NCBI RefSeq assembly: GCF_002960425.1
Contig: NZ_POIZ01000032.1
Coordinates: 1 to 64,000, forward strand
Source of the DNA: Streptococcus suis
GTDB lineage: Bacteria > Bacillota > Bacilli > Lactobacillales > Streptococcaceae
DNA: 64,000 bases
Direction of reading: 5' to 3'
Shown here: in pieces, positions 15,882 to 25,220 of the stretch
How the letters are laid out: every line of letters begins with the position of its first letter
How positions within the stretch are numbered: position 1 is the stretch's first letter
Notes under the pieces: model-generated
The model's input: the letters and a program-made list of their open reading frames with translations, nothing else
The model's database searches: none
Told to the model about the DNA's origin: nothing
Made by a program: the position numbers and the translations under genes

Positions 15882-18335
15882 TTATTTTATCCAGGTAGAC
15901 AACACTTCTTCATCGGAAATGGTATCCGAAATGAAGCTGCCGTTGCTGGTGCGTTCAGACAGGTTAAGCTGCGTCACATCAACCTCATAGAGTTTGCCCG
16001 TTTTGGACTGCACATGAAGCACTTGACTGGTCGTTTCATCTTCATTTGTCGTACTAAAGAGGTCAAAATCCCCCTGGTCTGTCAAGACTGGACCAGCCGC
16101 AAAGACACGGTGAGGCTTAGCCTTGAGTTCGCGAAGCACCTGCAAACCACGCTTGGCACGGCTGGTCACAGGGATTTCCTCCGCCGCCATCCGCTTCAAA
16201 CTACCACGCTGGGTCAGGAGATAGACGGAGCTGGTATTGCTGATAAAGGCCGCAGCCACCACATCCCCATCCTTGAGGTTGACCGCCTTGACACCAGCTG
16301 CCTTAGCACCGATGATTGGCACTTCTTCGATGTTAAATCGCAGAGCGTAGCCCTTTTCTGTGATGAGCATGATGTCATCCAAGACTACAGGCGATACAGT
16401 AATGACCACATCATCCGCATCTTTGAGCTTGGCATACTTGGTTGACTTGGACTTGTAAGTCCGCCATGGTGTAAACTCCTTCCGCTCCACACGTTTGATT
16501 TGACCGTATTTAGTCACCGCGAAATACGTTCCCTCGTCAAAATTCTCAACCAGTTCAGCGAAGATAACCTCTTCATTGGTATCAAAGTTCATTAGGGTCT
16601 GGCTCAGGTGTTCACCAATATCTTTCCAACGAATATCTGTCAGTTCATGGACAGGTCGGTAGATAACATTTCCAAGATTGGTAAAGAGCAAAAGGTGCTG
16701 AGTTGTCTTGGCATTCTGTAAGAAAATCAGCTGGTCATCCTCTCGTTTGCCCATTTCTTCAAGGGTTGAGGCATTGAAAGAACGAGGACTGGTCCGTTTG
16801 ATGTAACCTGCCTTGGTCACGCTGACAAAGGTTTCTTCTTCAACAATCAAGCTAGCGGTGTCAATCTCAATCGCTTCTGCCTGATCTTGTAATTCACTCA
16901 AACGAGGATTGCCAAACTGCTTCTTAACCTCACGCAGTTCCTTCTTCATGAGATTGAACATGGTCCGCTCGTCACCGATAATGGCTGCCAAGGTCTGAAT
17001 CTGCTCGCGTAGGGCTGCTTCTTCATTTTCCAAGGTTACAATGTCGGTATTGGTCAAGCGGTAGAGTTGCAAGGTCACGATTGCTTCTGCCTGTTCCTCG
17101 CTGAAATCATAGCTGACTTTCAAGTTTTCCTTGGCATCAGCCTTGTTTTCAGAGGCACGGATAAGGGCAATAACCTCATCCAAAATAGAAATAACACGGA
17201 TTAAGCCTTCTACGATATGGAGGCGTTTTTCTGCTTTTTCCTTGTCAAACTTAGACCGAGCAATGATAATCTCACGTCGGTGGGCGATGTAGCTGGATAA
17301 AATCTTCTGCAAGCCGACCTGACGCGGTGTGAAGTTATCAATGGCCACCATGTTGAAGTTGTAATTGATTTGCAGGTCGGTGTATTTGTAGAGATAGTTG
17401 AGAATGGTTTGCTCATCGCTGTCTTTTTTCAGCTCAATGGCAATCCGCAGACCTGCACGGTCTGACTCATCACGCACCTCAGCAATACCAGGCACCTTGT
17501 TGTTGACACGGACATCATCAATCTTCTTGACCAGAACAGCCTTGTTGACCTCGTAAGGAATCTCAGTAATGACAATCTGTTTCTTACCAGCCTTGAGCTG
17601 TTCGATTTCACAACGGCTACGAACTACGACACGACCCTTACCAGTTTCATAGGCTTTCTTGATTTCGTCAGCCCCTTGGATAATGGCACCTGTTGGGAAG
17701 TCTGGTCCAGGCAAGAACTCCATCAACTTTTCTAATTTAGCTGTCGGATGATCAATCATGTAGACAACGGCATCGATGACCTCCGCCAGATTATGCGGCG
17801 GGATGTCAGTCGCGTACCCAGCTGAAATTCCTGTCGCTCCATTGACCAAGAGATTAGGGAAGGCAGCTGGTAGCACAGTGGGTTCTTTTTCCGTATCGTC
17901 AAAGTTCCAGGCAAATGGTACCGTCTTTTTCTCGATGTCGGCCAGGAGATAGCCTGCCATTTCCGAGAGTCGTGCCTCGGTGTAACGCATGGCTGCTGGC
18001 GGATCACCGTCCATGGAACCGTTGTTCCCGTGCATCTCCACCAAAATCTCGCGGTTCTTCCAGTCCTGACTCATGCGGACCATGGCATCATAAATAGAGT
18101 AATCACCGTGCGGGTGGAAATTCCCCATGATATTTCCGACTGACTTAGCAGACTTACGGTAGCCCTTGTCAAAGGTGTTGCCGTCCTTATTCATGGAATA
18201 AAGAATCCGACGTTGCACGGGCTTGAGACCGTCACGAATGTCCGGCAAAGCCCGCTCCTGAATAATGTATTTGGAGTAGCGACCAAAACGCTCTCCCATG
18301 ATGTCCTCAAGGGACATGTTTTGAATGTTAGACAT
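15882..18335 (-). CDS. parC: DNA topoisomerase IV subunit A
   Basis: The DNA-cleaving subunit of topoisomerase IV, which separates daughter chromosomes together with ParE. At the N-terminus are [17 protein letters not shown] and the quinolone-resistance region [19 protein letters not shown]. Here Ser79 and Asp83 (pneumococcal numbering) appear as S and D, the sensitive form. The catalytic tyrosine lies in [11 protein letters not shown]. The C-terminal part carries beta-pinwheel repeats. Length of 817 residues is normal. The C-terminal codons belong to a 3' end different from the remnant at 14789. ATG with AGGAG upstream. It sits only eight bases after the preceding membrane-protein gene. Confidence 0.97.
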   Translation of the reverse strand: MSNIQNMSLEDIMGERFGRYSKYIIQERALPDIRDGLKPVQRRILYSMNKDGNTFDKGYRKSAKSVGNIMGNFHPHGDYSIYDAMVRMSQDWKNREILVEMHGNNGSMDGDPPAAMRYTEARLSEMAGYLLADIEKKTVPFAWNFDDTEKEPTVLPAAFPNLLVNGATGISAGYATDIPPHNLAEVIDAVVYMIDHPTAKLEKLMEFLPGPDFPTGAIIQGADEIKKAYETGKGRVVVRSRCEIEQLKAGKKQIVITEIPYEVNKAVLVKKIDDVRVNNKVPGIAEVRDESDRAGLRIAIELKKDSDEQTILNYLYKYTDLQINYNFNMVAIDNFTPRQVGLQKILSSYIAHRREIIIARSKFDKEKAEKRLHIVEGLIRVISILDEVIALIRASENKADAKENLKVSYDFSEEQAEAIVTLQLYRLTNTDIVTLENEEAALREQIQTLAAIIGDERTMFNLMKKELREVKKQFGNPRLSELQDQAEAIEIDTASLIVEEETFVSVTKAGYIKRTSPRSFNASTLEEMGKREDDQLIFLQNAKTTQHLLLFTNLGNVIYRPVHELTDIRWKDIGEHLSQTLMNFDTNEEVIFAELVENFDEGTYFAVTKYGQIKRVERKEFTPWRTYKSKSTKYAKLKDADDVVITVSPVVLDDIMLITEKGYALRFNIEEVPIIGAKAAGVKAVNLKDGDVVAAAFISNTSSVYLLTQRGSLKRMAAEEIPVTSRAKRGLQVLRELKAKPHRVFAAGPVLTDQGDFDLFSTTNEDETTSQVLHVQSKTGKLYEVDVTQLNLSERTSNGSFISDTISDEEVLSTWIK

Positions 18336-18343
18336 AAATTCTC

Positions 18344-19279
18344 CTAAGCAGGTTCTCGTTTATTAACAATTTTTATAAATTTCTCTGTACTCAAAATTTT
18401 CTCCCTATACTTGCGACCACCGAAATAGTAGCATTTCTTCAATTCCTCATAGCTAACCTGACTTTTTTGTTTTATCAATTGCTCTTCAAATATCCTCTGA
18501 GCTTCTGACTGATATTTATCAATAAAGTATTTTGTAAGAAAATCACAAAGAGTGCATAACAACGTAATAGAAAAAAGACTTAAACTAATAATCTTATTAT
18601 TTGGAATAGGGTCCTCGTCAACAAAGAAAGCAACAATACTTAGAGTAGATAAAATCATAGCAGGGAGAACATTTACTTCTTCCAAAACATACGGAGGAAT
18701 TGTGACTATACTCAGATAAATAAAAACTAGAGATATAATTAGCATCAATATTATAAATAAAAATGAAAATAAAACATTGTTTGAAAAATCAGCAAAATCA
18801 ATTCCGAATATTTCCAGTGTAAATATTGATAAAAATATTGGTAAAATAGACAGATGAGGGAGTAAAGAAAATTTCCTAACATAGGTATTTTCTCTAAATA
18901 ATTTATCTAATAAATTTTGAAATATGAATAAAACAACTCTAAAAAGAAAATGATAACTACCAACAATAATAAAAGTAAATAGAAAAATAATTATTGATAT
19001 GAAAATAGTAGAAAAGAAGCCTGCAGTAGACGAAAAAGTTATTTTACTAAATAATAATATTAATCCTCCTCCAAAAAAGCAAAGTACAAATGATAATTTT
19101 GCATCCAATTTTTGACGTAAATAAAAATCTTTATCATCTGATTTTACTTTTAATTCAGACATACTTTCAAGTTTATTGATTAGGTCGCTCTCATCCCATA
19201 TATTTAAAAATGTAATTCCACTAAAGTATTTAAAAACTTTTTTTAAAAACGAAAAAATCCACAATTCAAACTTAGTCAT
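18344..19279 (-). CDS. Membrane protein of unknown function
   Basis: A 311-residue protein with about seven hydrophobic helices between residues 60 and 245, a soluble N-terminal segment and a charged C-terminal tail of about 65 residues. I recognise no family. It is markedly rich in A/T codons (Lys, Ile, Phe, Asn) compared with parC and parE on either side, which suggests recent transfer. ATG with AGGAG upstream; the stop is eight bases before the parC start, so parC translation may be coupled to it. It belongs to the accessory block between parE and parC. A 166-base gap with a possible promoter separates it from the next upstream gene. Confidence 0.6.
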   Translation of the reverse strand: MTKFELWIFSFLKKVFKYFSGITFLNIWDESDLINKLESMSELKVKSDDKDFYLRQKLDAKLSFVLCFFGGGLILLFSKITFSSTAGFFSTIFISIIIFLFTFIIVGSYHFLFRVVLFIFQNLLDKLFRENTYVRKFSLLPHLSILPIFLSIFTLEIFGIDFADFSNNVLFSFLFIILMLIISLVFIYLSIVTIPPYVLEEVNVLPAMILSTLSIVAFFVDEDPIPNNKIISLSLFSITLLCTLCDFLTKYFIDKYQSEAQRIFEEQLIKQKSQVSYEELKKCYYFGGRKYREKILSTEKFIKIVNKREPA

Positions 19280-19445
19280 GATTCTCCTAATCCTTTGTCT
19301 GTTTGTTCAGGTTATTTATCCAATCAAACATACTCTAGGCACACTCTAATAACTCTGTTATATTAAACTTATTGCAATGCGAACTCCATTTTATTTTTAT
19401 AACATAATTTTGCGGTACATATTGTCATTCTATGAAATTGTCTTA

Positions 19446-20786
19446 TCAGTAATAGCTACTAACATACCGTGGTTCGCTACTGTCTGACAACGTTCTTCCA
19501 CTTTTCTTAACTTTATTATTAATTTCTGAATAAATTTCTTTTAAGCTGTCCATGCTTTCAGTACTTAGTAACTTATCAAGACAATTTTCGACTTCATGAT
19601 ATAACGTAAAATCACATGCCAATGGATGATATCTTGGAACAACTAGGAAATTGTAATTTTTTAAATAACGAACCCTATATTCCACATCACCACTAATTTC
19701 ACACAATAAACCACTTTCTAAATATTTTCTTTCATTACCAATGGTATGCTCGTAATAACATCCTTCTGAATATCTAAATTCAAGTGCGATTGTATCAGAA
19801 CTATGCTTGTCAGAATCACCTGTAATAATTGGCAGAGAGTCACCATCAACCTGTATCAAAAGAAAACGTTGCCAGTACGCAAGTGGATTAAAGGCCACAA
19901 CTTTATCAATTAGAATCTCAAAAGTGCGACCAGAGTCACTTTTCAGAAGGAGTTTCCCATTATCATCAAATGTCATTTTGAAGATGTCTTCGTAACTAGA
20001 CCCCCTCACCTTCCTAAGTGGGGAGCACCTGGAATAATTAATATTCTCAAAAAAATGTTCCAGCCGATTTTGGATAATTTTTTTATCCGTATATATTGTA
20101 AAGTCTCTCGTTACTTCAAAAAATGTCATATCAAACTTTTCACTAAAGAAACTTGAGGAGGCTAAATGTGTTTTTTTATTAAGTATATTCTCTGTTTCCA
20201 AAGATAGAGCATCAATGTCTAATTCACTTTCTCCAACCTTCTCTGCCATACTCTCATTCTCTTTAGCCACAACTTGACCATTAGTCAAATTATTTTGTTT
20301 ATTACTTCTCAATTCTTCTTCATCTTGTTTTGTAAGTAGCATATCTAATTTAGCATCCATTGATTCCAAAAATATTTTTTGGGCAGAAACCATAGATTTT
20401 GTATTTCCAGATAATTCTACAATTGTATTTTTTAGTTGATTTGCGAATTGATCCATCAATGAAAAACAAAGATCACTATTCATTTCATAATCTAATTTTT
20501 TTAAGTTAGTCTTAAATTGTGGGTAGTTCTCATAACTACTGGTCCTCAAATAATAAATTTTAAATAATTCCCCTACAACATCCTGATCCTTCCAAAATTT
20601 TTCAATTTGCTCAAAGTCAGGATTTTCTTTATGACGCGACAATAGTTCTTTTTTAAAAACTTCAATGAATTTCTCTAATGCTTTTTTTTCTTTTTTATCT
20701 TTAATATCAAAATTATCAAGCAAACTACCAATAGAAAAATCAGCAATTTTTCCAAAAAGATAACTTGCAATTCCCAATTCCACCAT
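19446..20786 (-). CDS. Unknown two-domain protein (helical N-terminus, beta-rich C-terminus)
   Basis: A 446-residue soluble protein. The first 110 residues are helical, with motifs such as ALEKFIEVFKKEL and IEKFWKDQDVVGELFKI. These resemble the helical N-terminal domains found ahead of NTPase modules in bacterial immune proteins, although no P-loop follows here. Residues about 115-190 form a probable coiled coil and acidic linker. Residues 195-430 look like an alternating strand domain. No catalytic motif is recognised. It starts five bases after the RelA/SpoT-like gene and is surely co-transcribed with it. A/T-rich codon use points to transfer. A defence role is only a suggestion. Confidence 0.55.
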   Translation of the reverse strand: MVELGIASYLFGKIADFSIGSLLDNFDIKDKKEKKALEKFIEVFKKELLSRHKENPDFEQIEKFWKDQDVVGELFKIYYLRTSSYENYPQFKTNLKKLDYEMNSDLCFSLMDQFANQLKNTIVELSGNTKSMVSAQKIFLESMDAKLDMLLTKQDEEELRSNKQNNLTNGQVVAKENESMAEKVGESELDIDALSLETENILNKKTHLASSSFFSEKFDMTFFEVTRDFTIYTDKKIIQNRLEHFFENINYSRCSPLRKVRGSSYEDIFKMTFDDNGKLLLKSDSGRTFEILIDKVVAFNPLAYWQRFLLIQVDGDSLPIITGDSDKHSSDTIALEFRYSEGCYYEHTIGNERKYLESGLLCEISGDVEYRVRYLKNYNFLVVPRYHPLACDFTLYHEVENCLDKLLSTESMDSLKEIYSEINNKVKKSGRTLSDSSEPRYVSSYY

Positions 20787-20791
20787 ATCAT

Positions 20792-21352
20792 TTACCCCAC
20801 AAACTTCCTTTTATACTTGATATGACTAGCAATATTGCCTTCGACATCTTTCTCGTCCCACAGTTGCAATTCCCATGGGTAATAGAAATTATTCTTATTT
20901 TTGAAATAGATATGAATGCCGACATAGTCGTCCTTATCTCGCAGGTACCAGTTTTTCAGTCCATATTTTTCCTGCCAGTCATCCAGACGCTCCATGACCT
21001 CCGCGATTTCCTCAGAAGTCAAAATCATACGAGCACCGAAAATATCATTGAGAATGGAGTTGACAGGATATCCCTCATTTCTCTCCTTAAAACGATCAAT
21101 CTTATCCAAAATCGACTCCGATGTTTTAACACGATAAAAATAGGCAATATCCTTGACATCTGCACGCATCAAGTAATCGTTAATGGACTCGTGTAAGTTG
21201 AGTCGATAAGTCAGAATAGGTTGAGTTGGCACCTTGGCAAAGGTATGCTTGAGATTGACTTTTTCAACCTTACCTGTTTCAAAATAATCCTTTGAATACT
21301 CCAGATGAATACGGTTAATTTCACTTATTAATCGTTCAACTTTCTCTAACAT
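20792..21352 (-). CDS. RelA/SpoT synthetase-domain-like protein
   Basis: A 186-residue protein resembling the nucleotidyl/pyrophosphate transferase domain of RelA/SpoT and small alarmone synthetases. Matching features: YRVKTSESILDKI (residues 73-85, cf. RxKxxxSIxxK), DIFGARMIL (103-111), DDYVGIHIYF (141-150, cf. YxGYRSLH) and WELQL (160-164, cf. VEIQI). There is no hydrolase HD domain and no TGS/ACT regions. Several positions deviate from active synthetases, so it may make another product, act on another substrate (as toxic small alarmone synthetases do), or be inactive. It is 28 bases from the DUF1232 gene and five bases from the 446-residue protein gene, in one operon with them. Confidence 0.7.
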   Translation of the reverse strand: MLEKVERLISEINRIHLEYSKDYFETGKVEKVNLKHTFAKVPTQPILTYRLNLHESINDYLMRADVKDIAYFYRVKTSESILDKIDRFKERNEGYPVNSILNDIFGARMILTSEEIAEVMERLDDWQEKYGLKNWYLRDKDDYVGIHIYFKNKNNFYYPWELQLWDEKDVEGNIASHIKYKRKFVG

Positions 21353-21379
21353 CTTCTTTCTCCTCGTAAAATAGCAGAG

Positions 21380-21883
21380 CTACTTTTCCACCTTCCACTG
21401 ACTTGCTTGCCAGTTTCTGAAATCATCCACATCAGACTTAACTAATTTGAGGCAGGCATTAAGGACAAAGGCATCATCCAACAAACCAGGTCCGAATAGG
21501 AAATCAGGCAGAGCATCCAGTGGGCTAAAAAAGTAGATTAAGGCACCGATTGTAGCTAAAATAGCTCCTTTTGGTAAGGCTGTATATTCTCGCTTAACAT
21601 AGCTTCTAACCATGGAAATCATTCCTGGAATGGCTGAAAACTTGTCCCCGCCAAATGGAAGTCGTGCCAATTTCTTCTCTATATTTTGCAGAAAATGTTC
21701 CAATTTCCCTTGATCAGACAACAAGGCCTCTGCCCGTTCTCTAGTCTTGGAGGATTTCCAAGTTTCAAGCGCCTGGTCAAACTTTTCTTCTAATTCCTGT
21801 TTGTTTTTAAATGGCTTGCGCTTTCGAGCCCATTCAGTCAGCTGTTTTTGAAAACGGTCAGTTAATTTTACTCTTAGTGGCAT
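21380..21883 (-). CDS. DUF1232 (YkvA-like) membrane-associated protein
   Basis: A 167-residue protein with the DUF1232 signature in the C-terminal half: IYFFSPLDALPDFLFGPGLLDDAFVLN, broken here as IYFFSPLDALPD and GLLDDAFVL. One hydrophobic helix covers this part; the N-terminal half is charged and helical. The family's biochemical role is not established. ATG at 21883 is chosen because GAGGTG lies at the right distance; the open frame extends four codons further without a ribosome-binding site. The same GAGGTGTxxTATG arrangement precedes fic, hinting that the two genes travelled together. It lies between fic and the RelA/SpoT-like gene. Confidence 0.72.
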   Translation of the reverse strand: MPLRVKLTDRFQKQLTEWARKRKPFKNKQELEEKFDQALETWKSSKTRERAEALLSDQGKLEHFLQNIEKKLARLPFGGDKFSAIPGMISMVRSYVKREYTALPKGAILATIGALIYFFSPLDALPDFLFGPGLLDDAFVLNACLKLVKSDVDDFRNWQASQWKVEK

Positions 21884-21915
21884 AAAACACCTCACATAGT
21901 TTGCTTGTGCTAGAA

Positions 21916-22518
21916 TTACAAATCCTCTGTCCGATAGAGGTTGTAACCCTCATAGAAATAAGAATGGTCGATACCTTTGAAATAAGTAGCCTGACCAAGA
22001 TCGTCAGTCAAAGAATGTAGCAAGAGGTATTTGAGTTCACCTGTTGACACATGGCTTCTAATCATGGCATTGAAATACTCGTCTTTATCAATGTTATTCC
22101 AATCAATGACCTTGCCCAAACTAGCCCGAAACATACAATCCAACCAGATACGCATACTGCGTCCATTTCCTTCTCGGAATGGATGTGCAATGTTCATATC
22201 CGCATATTTTTCAACGATTTCGTCAAAGTTTTCATGAGGTAGCTTGTCAATATAGGCCAAAGACTGCTCCAGAAAAATCCGGGGAGCGAATTGAAAATTA
22301 TCCTTGGCAATGTTGACATCACGAATTTTCCCTGCAAAGTCGTAAATATCCTCGAATAAAGCCTGATGAATGTGTGCCAAACCTGCAAAAGTCCCAACTT
22401 CTATCTGGAATAACTGACCAGTTTCGAAGAGTTGAGCTGCTTTTTTCTTGCTGATTTGCTCTTCAAGACGGGCTAATTCAGCCGAATTTTCAATCCCCAA
22501 TTTATTTTCTAACACCAT
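21916..22518 (-). CDS. fic: Fic-domain protein AMP-transferase, class III
   Basis: Fic enzymes transfer AMP from ATP to a hydroxyl side chain of a target protein. The 200-residue protein has the full catalytic motif HPFREGNGRS at residues 112-121 with His112, and the upstream beta-hairpin flap region. At the C-terminus, SYFYEG (186-191) matches the (S/T)xxxE(G/N) inhibitory motif. This places it in the self-inhibited class III like Neisseria NmFic, which needs no separate antitoxin. Class III and related Fic proteins are known to modify GyrB and ParE. This gene lies between parE and parC. ATG at 22518 has GAGGTG five bases upstream. Confidence 0.88.
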   Translation of the reverse strand: MVLENKLGIENSAELARLEEQISKKKAAQLFETGQLFQIEVGTFAGLAHIHQALFEDIYDFAGKIRDVNIAKDNFQFAPRIFLEQSLAYIDKLPHENFDEIVEKYADMNIAHPFREGNGRSMRIWLDCMFRASLGKVIDWNNIDKDEYFNAMIRSHVSTGELKYLLLHSLTDDLGQATYFKGIDHSYFYEGYNLYRTEDL

Positions 22519-22604
22519 ACTACACCTCAATTTTTCTTGAAAAGTTTACAATCTCAAATAAATTCCTAATGAAAAACATTTTTGAATATTAATCATTCTA
22601 AAAT

Positions 22605-23237
22605 TTACTCTTTATCATGTAAATTCTCAATAGCTGTTCCAAGTATTGTAGAACTAAATGATTCAATAAAATCTTTTAGCCTACTAATAGAAACTTTAAA
22701 ATCACAAATGTATTGAGGGGACATAATATCCTTATGATAAACTCTTCCATGAGTGATCTCTTTTTCTGTTAGTTCAATTGCTGACTTATAGACCAATTTT
22801 ATATTAGTTAATTCAAATCGTATATTCTTATTTAGGATGTTATTATATTCTTTTTCTGTTTGTTTTAGTTCACAAAATGCAATTATTGTAGCTAAATCGT
22901 TCAAACTCTCATCATTTAAAAAGTCAATTGTCTTATTTTTCCTATCCAATCTATCAAGTGCTACAGTTGCATTATATAAACTTTTTCGATAGTACAAATC
23001 AACTCTCACTTGCTGAATAGTCTGATTCGTTTTTTCCTCCATGTTTCTAACTGATGTTAAAAGATTGAAGTTAATCCACAACGACAGAATTGCTATTAAT
23101 CCAGACAAAATACCAATAAAGTTAGTAATAGACTCAACAGTATTTTTACTATCATTGTTTTGTGAAAGATAAGTCAAAATACCTGATACTAAAACAGCAA
23201 TAAACAATATTATTGATATAATTTCTTTATTTTTCAA
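22605..23237 (-). CDS. Two-helix membrane protein of unknown function, coupled to parE
   Basis: A 210-residue protein with membrane helices at about residues 6-23 and 36-58, then a soluble, helical, Lys/Asn-rich domain of about 150 residues. I recognise no family. The open frame extends 39 codons upstream inside parE, but that part is an out-of-frame reading of parE. The TTG at 23237 is preferred because AAGGTGA, overlapping the parE stop, lies eight bases upstream. A GTG at 23246 is an alternative. Translation is therefore probably coupled to parE. Codon use is far more A/T-rich than parE. It opens the accessory block. Confidence 0.6.
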   Translation of the reverse strand: MKNKEIISIILFIAVLVSGILTYLSQNNDSKNTVESITNFIGILSGLIAILSLWINFNLLTSVRNMEEKTNQTIQQVRVDLYYRKSLYNATVALDRLDRKNKTIDFLNDESLNDLATIIAFCELKQTEKEYNNILNKNIRFELTNIKLVYKSAIELTEKEITHGRVYHKDIMSPQYICDFKVSISRLKDFIESFSSTILGTAIENLHDKE

Positions 23238-23247
23238 ATCTCTCACC

Positions 23248-25191
23248 TTAAAACACAGTATTCTCTTCCAAGGTAAACTTGACATTGTCCTCAATCCACT
23301 TGCGGCGTGGCTCGACCTTGTCGCCCATGAGGACGGATACACGGCGTTCAGCACGGGCTAGATCTTCAATGGTGACACGGATAAGGGTACGGGTTTCGGG
23401 GTTCATGGTTGTTTCCCAGAGCTGATCGGCATTCATCTCACCAAGACCCTTGTAGCGTTGGAGGATAAAGCCCTTGCCAAAATCCTTGCGGAGATCTTCT
23501 AATTCTCCGTCAGACCAGGCATAAGCAATCTTTTCTGTCTTGCCCTTGCCTTTTGACATCTTGTAGAGGGGTGGAAGGGCGATGTAAATCCGTCCTGCTT
23601 CTACCAATGGTCGCATGTAGCGATAGAAGAAAGTCAGCAAGAGGGTCTGAATGTGAGCACCGTCCGTATCCGCATCGGTCATGATAATAATCTTGTCATA
23701 GTTGACATCTTCAATAGTAAAATCTGACCCAACACCTGCACCAATGGTGTAAATCATGGTGTTGATTTCTTCGTTTTTGAGGATGTCCGCCATTTTAGCC
23801 TTGGCGGTGTTGATCACCTTGCCTCGCAAAGGTAGAATGGCTTGGAACTTGCGGTCACGGCCCTGTTTGGCAGAGCCTCCGGCTGAATCTCCCTCGACCA
23901 GATAAAGTTCGTTTTTGGCTGGATTTTTAGACTGGGCTGGGGTTAATTTTCCTGATAGGAGGCCCTTGTCCTTCTTATTTTTCTTACCGTTTCGGGATTC
24001 GTCACGCGCCTTACGCGCAGCCTCGCGGGCGTCACGCGCCTTGATGGCTTTACGAACTAGATTTGAAGCTAATTCCCCATTTTCCAAAAGGAAGAAGGTT
24101 AGCTTGTCCGACACAATGCCGTCCACCACAGGACGAGCAAGTGGGCTTCCCAGCTTGTCCTTGGTCTGCCCTTCGAACTGCAAATGCTCTTCTGGTACAA
24201 GGATAGAAAGAACCGCAGACAGCCCCTCGCGGTAGTCAGAGCCTTCCAAATTCTTGTCCTTTTCCTTGAGCAAGTTGGTCTTACGAGCATAGTCGTTCAT
24301 GGCCTTGGTAATGGCCAGTTTGAGACCTGTTTCGTGGGTACCGCCGTCCTTGGTCCGAACGTTGTTAACGAAAGACAGGATATTGTCTGAATAGCCGTCG
24401 TTGTACTGCATGGCCACTTGGACTTGGAAACCTGCTTCTTCTCCTTCAAAATAGAGGACTGGTGTCAGGGTTTCCTTATCTTCGTTGAGGTAGGATACAA
24501 AGTCCTGCACGCCATTTTCATAGTGATACTCTTCCTGCTCACCAGTCCGCTCATCTGTCAAGGTCATGGTGACTTGTTTGAGCAAGAAGGCTGATTCTTT
24601 CAGACGTTCGGCAATGGTGTTGAACTTGAAATCGGTCGTTGAGAAGATGCTATCGTCAGGCATAAAGGTAACTTTTGTACCTGTTTTTGATTTTGGAGCG
24701 GTACCAATCTTCTCTAAAGTCGTAACTGGTTTTCCGCCCTGCTCAAACCGTTGCTTGTAAACAGCACCGTCACGGGTAATCTCAACTTCCAACCAGCTGG
24801 ACAGGGCATTGACCACCGAAGAACCAACCCCGTGGAGACCACCTGAAGTTTTGTAGCCACCTTGACCGAACTTACCACCTGCGTGGAGAACGGTGAAGAT
24901 AACTTCGACTGTTGGCTTGCCTGTTGCGTGCATACCGACAGGCATTCCGCGTCCACGGTCGGAAACAGACAGGCTACCATCCTTGTTAATAGTCACGTCA
25001 ATCCGATCACCGAAACCAGACAGGGCTTCATCGACAGCGTTGTCAACAATCTCCCAGACCATGTGGTGCAAGCCATTTCCGTCTGTTGAGCCGATGTACA
25101 TACCAGGGCGTTTGCGAACGGCATCCAGCCCTTCCAGTACCTGAATGGCATCGTCATTATAGTTATTTATGTTAATCTCTTTCTTAGCCAA
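23248..25191 (-). CDS. parE: DNA topoisomerase IV subunit B
   Basis: The ATPase subunit of topoisomerase IV. The GHKL ATP-binding fold has EIVDNAVDEA (residues 47-56), DRGRGMPVG and GGYKTSGGLHGVG, with Tyr113 at the position of the GyrB/ParE tyrosine modified by Fic toxins. The TOPRIM domain has LYLVEGDSAGGSAKQGRDR and IIMTDADTDGAHI; the C-terminus has RYKGLGEMNADQLWETTMNPETR, the quinolone region PLRGKV and EINTM. It has 647 residues, normal. ATG with GGAGGTCAG upstream and a good promoter. In most streptococci parC follows closely; here six other genes intervene. Confidence 0.97.
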   Translation of the reverse strand: MAKKEININNYNDDAIQVLEGLDAVRKRPGMYIGSTDGNGLHHMVWEIVDNAVDEALSGFGDRIDVTINKDGSLSVSDRGRGMPVGMHATGKPTVEVIFTVLHAGGKFGQGGYKTSGGLHGVGSSVVNALSSWLEVEITRDGAVYKQRFEQGGKPVTTLEKIGTAPKSKTGTKVTFMPDDSIFSTTDFKFNTIAERLKESAFLLKQVTMTLTDERTGEQEEYHYENGVQDFVSYLNEDKETLTPVLYFEGEEAGFQVQVAMQYNDGYSDNILSFVNNVRTKDGGTHETGLKLAITKAMNDYARKTNLLKEKDKNLEGSDYREGLSAVLSILVPEEHLQFEGQTKDKLGSPLARPVVDGIVSDKLTFFLLENGELASNLVRKAIKARDAREAARKARDESRNGKKNKKDKGLLSGKLTPAQSKNPAKNELYLVEGDSAGGSAKQGRDRKFQAILPLRGKVINTAKAKMADILKNEEINTMIYTIGAGVGSDFTIEDVNYDKIIIMTDADTDGAHIQTLLLTFFYRYMRPLVEAGRIYIALPPLYKMSKGKGKTEKIAYAWSDGELEDLRKDFGKGFILQRYKGLGEMNADQLWETTMNPETRTLIRVTIEDLARAERRVSVLMGDKVEPRRKWIEDNVKFTLEENTVF

Positions 25192-25220
25192 AACTGACCT
25201 CCATACTTGTCATCCTTACT

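Noticed and set aside
20792-21352. Full-length RelA/SpoT alarmone enzyme
   Set aside because: No HD hydrolase, TGS or ACT domains; only a synthetase-like domain with several deviations.
23238-23354. 39-codon upstream extension of the two-helix membrane protein
   Set aside because: Lies out of frame within parE; the ribosome-binding site points to the TTG at 23237.
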